From: Vicugna pacos
Taxonomy: Eukaryota; Chordata; Mammalia; Artiodactyla; Camelidae
Reading direction: 5' to 3'
Length of the DNA stretch: 64,000 nt
NCBI RefSeq assembly: GCF_048564905.1
Contig: NC_133021.1
Location: 31,507,097 to 31,571,096 of the forward strand
Below the pieces are notes generated by a model that did not search any database, was not told where the DNA came from, and saw only the letters and a program-made list of their open reading frames with translations. Within the stretch, counting starts at the first letter, position 1. Each line of letters begins with the position of its first letter. Both the position numbers and the translations under genes were made by a program. Below, one piece after another: positions 56,403 through 64,000 of the stretch.

Positions 56403-58193
56403 GTAAGTGGAGTTCTGGAAGGAACCAGGGCGGGCCCGGGGCGCGGGCTGCCCACCCTTCCCACCGCCTCCCCCGGGCTCCTGGCTGCTGACGGGCTTCT
56501 GAACGCGAGGAAGGGAGGGAGCACTCCCATCTCCTGTCACCTCCTCACCCCTTCTCCCCTCCGTCCCCATCCTTATACTCGGGAGTTCCCTCGTCTACTG
56601 GTCATTCTTCCGGTGGCGAGTCTTGGATGGTGCAGTTTCTGCCGCTTCAAAGTCCTGCAGAACCAAATCTTGGCTCCTGTTACCTGAGTGGATTTCTGCT
56701 AGTTTTTTTGTTGTTGTTCCTTCCTGAGCCAGAGCGCCAAGTTAATTAGAAGGTTCTTTAAGATGCGCCTGTTGGGTAGTGTGTTGTTGCGGTGGGTTCC
56801 TAGTTGTTCTAGAGAGAAAGCACATCTAAGAAAAGTTCCGAACTCCTGGAAGCCTCTGCTTTTCCCATCTGGAAACCGGGAGAGAACGGCTTTCCAGCAG
56901 GTTCTTAAATCATCAGCAATTTAAAGTGGTTGGATGATGGGCAGTGGACCAAGAACCGAAGGGTCCCTGTCCCTCTAGTTAATATTCTGTGCATCTGCCA
57001 GCGTTTGTGTTTTGAATGGCTTAACCTCACAGGTGAATGAGCCCTGCGACCGTGAATTCTCAGTACAATGGCTGATGGATAGGAAAGCTCTTTGAAGAGT
57101 GTAAAACAGGTTCCCAAACTGTCAATGTACAGACCTTCTAGGGAGAAATGGCTCTGTCCCAGTTAAAGTAGACAGTGCATTTCTGCATCTCCTGGTGCTG
57201 TTTATGCACATCTGTTTCAATTATTTAGCTTAAAGCATGTTTTCATGGGATGGGAAGAAGAGATAAGCAGACATTCCTTGTCCCCTTCCCCAGCGCCTTG
57301 GTTTGAAGAGCAGAGCTGGAAAACAGACCCAGCTGAAACATCACACGGTTACTTTCATGTTGACTTGGCCTCAAAGATGTGCTTATCTGTGAAATGGAAA
57401 AAATGGTCATTCTCTTGTAGGACTGTCAGGAGGAGTAACCCATAAAAATTCCATGAGGCTGTGCGATGGAGGGGGACATGCAAGCTCAGGATCCAGAGAC
57501 CAAGGCTGGTCTCCCCTTTGTCGTCCACAGCTGTGTGTCCTAGACAAGCTGCTTGCTCTCTCTGAGCCTTCCTTTCCTACCCATACCTGCAGGGCACCCC
57601 GTCCTCTCGAGCAAACGTGTAAGGATCATGCTGCCAGTTTGTGTAAAGGACCTGGTATACAGTGGGCACTCAATAAATGTTTTGGTCAGTGGTTAAGAGC
57701 ATGCACTTGGCACCAGGCTGCCTGGCTTGGATTCTGGATTGTGTCACTGACCAGCTCTGTGGCACGGGGCAAGGTCCTGGGGTGCTTCACCTCCCAATCC
57801 TATAAAAAGTGGGAAATAATAGGGTGACGAGGACTGGATAGTTCCTACACCCACAGTGCTTGGAACCACGTCAGCACTGAACGTTGGCGCGTGTTCTCAG
57901 GCTTGGGCTGCTGAAATGCTGAGGGAGGGAATTTAGGGTAAAGATCCTGCAACTTTTTTAGGGGGAAGTGTGTGGGAAGAGCTGAAACAAAGATCCTGTT
58001 TATGAACCAGGAGGAGGGATGAAGGCTCTAACTTCTACAAGTCGGAGTAGGCTTAACACTGAACGCGCCTCCATAGACAAACATGGGTTTGGCCCATTTT
58101 AGTGATTTTGTGCTGTCCTCAACCCACTGCACTGTTTTACTCATCTGGAAAATGACTAAATCAAAAAAAAGAAAGAAAGGAAGGAAGGAAGGT

Positions 58194-58240
<47 letters not shown>

Positions 58241-61200
58241 AACCCTCCAAATACAAGGCTCTGTGAAAATTTGTGATTTTACCTTTTTATCCCTACTCTA
58301 TTAAAAAAAATTGTGTGTGTGTGTGTATGAGATGTAGGATTTGAAAAGCAAGGCTCCAGAACCAGACTTCCTGGGTTCGAATCTGGGCTCTGCATTTACT
58401 GAGGAGCTATCTAACATCTCCGAGCCTCTACTTACCCAGCTCGAGAATGGGGATGAGGAGATTACTTAATTAAAAGTATAGGAAAGATTAAAATATTTAC
58501 TATACTTAAAACCTAGAACGGTGCCTGACAATGTAGTTAGTGCTCTAGCTTCAATCTGTATGGTCTTCAGAATTACATGTGAACAATTTTTAGATTTCAG
58601 TGGATATGTGAATTTTAATGTACCTGAACTTGCCTGTTAGCTTGCATTGCAATTCTTATTTGTTATTTACCTTTCAGTGAAGATGTTACTAATAGCAGCC
58701 TGGAATCCAGCCCCTCCTTCCTCCTCCACTTCACCTGTGAACAGCGTTACCCACAGGGAGGGTTTACTCTCAGTGGTACTTTCAAACTTCATCTTGCAGA
58801 AAGACCCTCAGGGGGCTCTTTAAACATTGAGATTCCTGAGCCCCACTCCCACCCATTTAGATCCCTTAGGTTTGGATGGGACCCAGTGGTGCTGATGCAG
58901 TGATGTGTGGACCACACATAGACTAAAACCGCTTTGAAAGACTCTTCCAGAAAATTCATATTGAAAAAGGAAATCTGTTGTATAAAATCAGCCTACTTTC
59001 AAACTGATATGGTTTCTTTAAACAAGGATGGGGCTGTTTTCCTCTGATCACAAGAGCAGTTTTTAATTTCTCCTTTCTCTTCATTTCACTCCAACGAACG
59101 TCTATACAACTCCTAGCCATGCCTCCATTGTAAAGGCTCTCGTGGTCACTTTTTTCCATTTCCTTTGTAACTTATAAAATTTACCTCGCCTGCTGAGCTT
59201 TCGGGAATGTGTTTCTTTCAAGCTAGGTGGTGTGGTCCTTGGTGGCAGAGAGCGTGCTATTTCTTAATAAATATTGCAGTCTGGGCTTCTTCTGTTCTGA
59301 GGCTGGAGAAGTAAGCTCAGCTCTGTAGGAGCAAAGAATCGTACTGCAGCCGCCTCTTAAGTCTGTGTTTTGGGGCCCCAAGGGCTAAGATTCATGGCAG
59401 TCCTTGACACCACTCTGGAGTTAGGTACTTCCCTGTCCTTAGTCCTACTCCCAGATTCATATAAGGCAATGGGAAAACTCTCAAATAATAAAAGGGATCA
59501 GGAGTTCCTAACTAAAAACAATGAGGATGACACTAGTGTTGTTTCCACTTCTGGACCTCGCTGGCACCAGGGATCCATGTGCACCAGGAAGTTTTGATTC
59601 TTGTTCTGAGTTTAAATTTGGACTGAAGTGTCGCCATCACGATCCCCTGAGATGTCAGATAGTCATCTCAAAAATGAAAAACCATAGCACAGGGAAATAT
59701 ATACAAGACCTTGTGGTAGCTCACAGCAAAAAATAAATGTGACAATGACTGGATGTATGTTCATGTGTAACTGAAAAATTGTGCTCCACACTGGAATTTG
59801 ACACCACATCATAAAATGACTATAACTCAATAAAAAAAATGTAAAAAAAATGAAAAACCAGTCTCTCTCCTCCTTCATGCTTGTTTATTTTCTTGGAAAA
59901 CCTATTTTATAAAGGAGGAGTCTTCAAAGAAAATTCTTTGGGTCAATCAGAGAACATAATACCTGAGAGGGGCTGGGCTCGCCTTCTGACCATAGTTATT
60001 TTAAGTGGTCCCCAGCCTGGTCCACACTTATAGGAAGGAGGAGGCCTGAGATGAACATACGTAGAGACCTTTTCCATGACACTTGGCTTTCCCTGGACAG
60101 TCTCATACGTCCCACCTCATTTTATTTTATTTTATTTTATTTTAACATTTTTTATTGATTTATAATCATTTTACAATGTTGAGTCAAATTCCAGTGTAGA
60201 GCACAATTTTTCAGTTATACGTGAACATATATATATTCATTGTCGCATTTTTTTCTCTGTGAGCTACCATAGGATCTTGTGCATATTTCCCTGTGCTTTA
60301 CAGTATAATCTTGTTTATCTATTCTACAATTTTGGAATCCCTTCTATCCCTTCCCACCCCCGCCCCCTTGGCAACCACAAGTTTGTATTCTATATCTATG
60401 AGTCTATTTCTGTTTTGTATTTATGCTTTGTTTTTTGGGGGAGGTTTTTTTTTTTTTAGATTCCACATATGAGCGATCTCATATGGTATTTTTCTTTCTC
60501 TTTCTGGCTTACTTCACTTAGAATGACATTCTCCAGGAGCATCCATGTTGCTGCAAATGGCATTATGTTGTCAGTTTTTATGGCTGAGTAGTATTCCATT
60601 GTATAAATATACCACCTCTTCTTTATCCAGTCATCTGTTGATGGACATTTAAGCTGTCTCCACATCTTGGCTATTGTAAATAATGCTGCTATGAATATTG
60701 GGGTGCAGGTGTCATCCTGAAGTAGGGTTCCTTCTGGATACATGCCCAGGAGTGGGATTCCTGGGTCATATGGTAAGTCTATTCCTAGTCTTTTGACCAC
60801 CTCATTTTAGATATAGAAACCAGGATCCTCCTAGTAATTGTTGGGTTCTTGTTTGGATTCAGGGCAGATGTCAACCTAAATTCTGTATGAATTCTTTCTA
60901 TTCCATGTTCTATGGAATAGGACACGCTAATGACTTGTAATGGTAATTTACAGTAATATATATATATATATATCTTTTACTCAGGAGGGATCAGGGAGAG
61001 GATAGAGATTAAAAGAGTTTGTTATACTTTTAGTTTACAAAATGGACATATCTGTGTTGCACTTTTCTATTTGGAAGTGATACATGGTAATTTGTCCAAA
61101 ACTGAAGTAATACAGAAGAGTTTAAAGAAAAAAGAGCCCAACTATCCAAAGGTAACCACCACAAACATTTGGGTGCATGTTCTTTACACACACTTAAAAT

Positions 61201-63297
61201 TACAAAAATGAGATCATGTTAAACTAAGTGTTTTGTTACCAGATTTAACCACTTTAAAATGTGTCGTGAGTCTATCAGCCAGCACCAGCTGGGCGGTAGT
61301 GGGGTAAACACCCCCACATTTCAGTGTCTTAAATGACAAACGTGTATTTCTTGTTTATACAACTTGTCCATCTTGGGTTGTCAGTGGCGCGAGTTTGTAT
61401 ACTGTGGTCCCTGGGAACTGGGGCTGGATGGAGCCGCGACCATCTCCAACATTGCTCATTACTGTGCCAGAGAGAAAAGGGGGTCTGGAGGACCTCACAT
61501 CTGCAATCAAATGCTTGGTCTGAGGTGACAGGATGCTACTTACATTATTAACTTATCGGCTGGAACCAGTCATGTGGGCCTGTCTTCCCACCAGGGGGCC
61601 AGGAAATGGAAGCCTTCTGACAGAGAATTAAACACTTGGTGAACCGAGCCAAAGTCCAGTAAAATTAACATTGATGCCAATAAATATAAATCCATACCAT
61701 TATTTTCAACAGCTGTTTTCGAATTAATCAATGTATCAAAATATATTTAACCAAAGCATTCTTAAAGGATATTTTAGGCTATTTCCAAATATTAACAACT
61801 GTTTTAAAAGATGCAGAAATGTTTCTTTTGTATATTCTTTTTTTTCCTGTTAATTTTTTTCCCCATATGATACTTTTCCATAAGTAGAATTTCTAAATTA
61901 AAAGACGTGCGTACTCACAGGAATGTAAAATATTCCAGCCACTTTGAAAAATGGCTTATCAATTTCTTAAAAGTTAAATTTATGATAGGACCCAGGAGTT
62001 CCGCTTGTGGGCATCTGCCCGAGGGAAATAAAGACAAATGTCCAACACACAGACTTCCGTGTGTGTCTCTGTGTGAGTTACATTTTATAAATAATAGCCC
62101 AAGGGTGGAAATAACCTAAATGTCCATCAACTGGCAAATGGATAAACAAAATGTGGCCTGTCCACATGATGGAATATTATTCAAACATAAAAAATGATGA
62201 AGTGCTGACAGATGGGACAAGATTATGCTAAGTGAAAAAAGCCTAATAAAAGACCACATCCTGTATGAGTCCATTTGTTTGAAATGTCCAGAGTGAGCCA
62301 ATCCATAGAGACAAAATAGATTAGTGGTTACCTAGGGCTAGGGGAAAGGATGGGGTTGGGAGGTGATGGCTAAAGAGTGCAGGATTTCTTTGAGGGTAAA
62401 AATGTTCCAAACTGACCATGGTGATGGTTGCACAACTCCGTGACTATACGAAAAAACACTGAATATTGCACTTTAAAGGAATGAATTTTATTGTTTGCCA
62501 ATTATACCTCATAAAGCTGTTAAAAAAAAGGTCTACATAAAGTCCAAGTGTATTTTCCAAGCTTTTGATCTACATTGTCAAAGTGCCTTCCAGAAAGGCC
62601 AATTTATCTCTCAGCAGTGGTGGTCAAGACTTCTGTTATTTAAACAGTGATTTGCCATGAGACGTGGTCAGCAACCAGCTAGGACTTTTAAATTAGAACA
62701 AAGAGGCTGGTTAATTATTATATGATTTTTTTTAAAACAAAGATGTTATCACCTTCCTCTGCCCCCCACCCCCTTGCATGTGGAAAAGTAGAGCAAATCA
62801 TCCAGCAAAAACATAGTAAGAAAGGTCAAGGTAAGTTCATTTTGGCTTCCAGAGTTTCCTGGGGTTTTAAGTGCAATAAATGAGCCCATCAGAGGCGAGC
62901 TGACACGTTTACTTGTGGCAACAGACACAACAGCAAAGAGCTTATTTTCACGCCCAAAATGAATGGAAACCAAATACAGATGTTCCAGTGGACTGTCATT
63001 TCATCTGTCTTCCCCCAACAGAGGTGAGAACCCTCGGATGACAAGGTGCCGTGACCCTGGGGTTAAGCAGTCAGCCCAGTGTGAGAGGAATGAATTCTGA
63101 TCCTGGCCCACAGGCTCTCTGATTAGAAGTCAAACTGCTTTTCAGGATGGAGAGCCCCTTGTGTGAATTTGAACCTATTTTAACACCCGCCTCATGGAAC
63201 TCACACAAGGATGCCCTCACAGTCGTATTTCACATCTTTTTTCTTCTTATAGGTTGGACTCAGGGTCCCGAGGCAACTCAGACTGCTGCAGAGGCTG
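56313..63297 (+). CDS. ITIH5: ITIH5, first two coding exons (5' part only)
   Basis: Inter-alpha-trypsin inhibitor heavy chain 5, a secreted VIT/VWA heavy-chain family protein associated with hyaluronan and extracellular matrix and widely expressed outside the liver. Only exons 1 (56313-56402) and 2 (63253-63297) are in the window; the VIT-coding exon and all later ones lie to the right. The 45 codons match the start of human ITIH5 ([13 protein letters not shown]..., then DGLRVPRQVRLLQRL as I recall). The gene is head to head with its paralogue ITIH2, start codons 13.5 kb apart. Intron 1 is 6.85 kb and repeat-rich. Confidence 0.93.
56403..57680. other. ITIH5 intron 1, start
   Basis: Unique sequence; likely regulatory but nothing identifiable. 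Confidence 0.35.
57685..57832 (+). mobile_element. MIR SINE
   Basis: tcagtggttaagagcatgca, cctggcttggattctggatt, tataaaaagtgggaaataat. ITIH5 intron 1. Confidence 0.8.
58165..58242. repeat. Polypurine (GAAA)n microsatellite
   Basis: GAAA/GAAG repeats, about 75 bp, ITIH5 intron 1. Confidence 0.95.
58345..58472 (+). mobile_element. MIR SINE
   Basis: ccagaaccagacttcctggg, ttcgaatctgggctctgcat, agaatggggatgaggag. Confidence 0.8.
58473..59659. other. ITIH5 intron 1, unique
   Basis: Nothing recognised. Confidence 0.35.
59660..59858 (+). mobile_element. L1 3' UTR end, younger subfamily
   Basis: gcacagggaaatatatacaa, ctgaaaaattgtgctccaca, actataactcaataaaaaaa. Confidence 0.8.
60118..60805 (-). mobile_element. 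L1 3' end, opposite orientation
   Basis: Starts with (TTTTA)n and covers the 3' UTR and the ORF2 C-terminus ([33 protein letters not shown] on the - strand). Same subfamily as 59660-59858. Confidence 0.92.
61895..62530 (+). mobile_element. Old L1 3' region
   Basis: aataacctaaatgtccatca, gatggaatattattcaaaca, ccatggtgatggttgcacaa, aattatacctcataaagctg. Confidence 0.8.
62531..63252. other. ITIH5 intron 1, end
   Basis: Unique sequence leading to exon 2. Confidence 0.35.
63253..63297 (+). CDS. ITIH5: ITIH5 exon 2: 45-bp microexon
   Basis: Acceptor tttcttcttatag, donor gtatgt. Fifteen codons read [15 protein letters not shown] in phase 0, against human DGLRVPRQVRLLQRL. Too short for simple ORF detection; found by matching the expected peptide. 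Confidence 0.9.
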
Positions 63298-63349
63298 GTA
63301 TGTATATTCACAGTCCATCTTAAAAGCTGTTCCACTCGCTATTCTCTGT

Positions 63350-63592
63350 ATTTTTTTTTTTAATATAAGCGTAGTCAGTTACAACGTGTCGGTTTCTGGT
63401 GTGCAGTATAATGTCCCAGTCATGCATATGCATACATATATTAATTTTCATATTCTTTTTCATTAAAGGTTATTGCAAGATACTGAATATAGTTCCCTGT
63501 GCTAACAGAAGAAACTTGTTTTTTTTTAATCTATTTTTATATATAGTGGTTAACATTTGCAAATCTCAAACTCCCAAATTTATCCCTATTCT
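63350..63592 (-). mobile_element. L1 3' end
   Basis: gtttctggtgtgcagtataa, attaaaggttattgcaagat, ctcaaactcccaaatttatc. ITIH5 intron 2. Confidence 0.85.
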
Positions 63593-63699
63593 CTGTATTT
63601 TGGACCAGGCAGGAGCTTTGCTTGCAGCTCCTCCAAAGTGAATAAAGTTGCATATAGAAGAAATCGAACATGAAACAGCATTTTTTTTGTTTGTTTGTT

Positions 63700-63828
63700 T
63701 TGTTTTGGCGGTGGGAGGTCATTAGGTTTATTTATTTCTTTATTTCTTTCAGAGGAGGTACTGGGGATTGAACTAGGACCTCGTGCGTGCTAGGCAGGCA
63801 CTCTACCACTGAGCTGTCCCCTCCACAC
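63700..63828 (-). mobile_element. Camelid tRNA-Ala SINE
   Basis: gaggtactggggattgaact, ctctaccactgagctgtccc. ITIH5 intron 2. Confidence 0.88.
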
Positions 63829-64000
63829 CCCGCACTGCATTGCTTTTATCAGGCTTTATTTTATACACTTTTCTTTTCTATGACATTATTTAAGTGGATT
63901 CTTTCTGAAAAGAGACCTGATGATTTCAGTAGAACTCTTAGGGACAAAGGGTGAAGTTTTCCAAGACCTTCTTACAATGACAAACAACATTGGAGCGAAT

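Noticed and set aside
55872-56570. 232-codon open frame on the - strand over the ITIH5 CpG island
   Set aside because: Open only because the DNA is GC-rich and stop-poor; it is proline/arginine/alanine-rich, antisense to the real first exon, and has no family signature.
60456-60800. 114-codon - strand open frame
   Set aside because: It is the C-terminal remnant of L1 ORF2, already listed as a mobile element.

Overview
This is a mammalian nuclear genomic window, almost certainly from a camelid. The main clue is about seventeen copies of a tRNA-Ala-like SINE (A box like TAGCTCAGTGGTAGAGC, B box like GGTTCAATCCC), which fits the camelid Vic-1 type SINE. The rest of the repeat load is typical of a eutherian: many 5'-truncated L1 pieces, MIR, MLT1-like solo LTRs, MER20 and a Tigger/MER2-like DNA transposon. 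The three genes and their order (KIN, ITIH2, ITIH5) match the segment known on human 10p14.

Layout. (1) 1-10.7 kb: the last six coding exons of KIN (KIN17, a DNA/RNA-binding protein) on the + strand, ending at the stop at 10449-10451. (2) 10.7-15.05 kb: tail-to-tail intergenic space with an old L1, a Tigger-type element and a 72-bp sequence present twice. (3) 15.05-42.9 kb: the whole of ITIH2 (inter-alpha-trypsin inhibitor heavy chain 2) on the - strand. I could place all 21 coding exons; they join in frame into 946 codons plus a stop, the same length as I recall for human ITIH2. (4) 42.95-55.9 kb: a repeat-rich divergent intergenic region with no gene I can support. (5) 55.97-64 kb: the CpG-island promoter, exon 1 (signal peptide) and the tiny 45-bp exon 2 of ITIH5 on the + strand; the gene runs off the right edge.

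ITIH2 and ITIH5 are paralogous secreted heavy chains with VIT and VWA domains that associate with hyaluronan. They sit head to head about 13.5 kb apart. KIN is unrelated (nuclear, DNA replication/repair and RNA-linked).

I did not find a new molecular system. The points most worth a second look are three GC-AG introns inside ITIH2, each forced by reading frame; the duplicated 72-bp element just beyond the ITIH2 poly(A) site; a 22-bp minisatellite and a 26-bp AT-rich minisatellite in ITIH2 introns; a twin-primed (inverted) L1; and several nested insertions with readable target-site duplications. Exon limits are read directly from splice signals and frame. Repeat family names are from recognition, not from a library search, and their edges are approximate.
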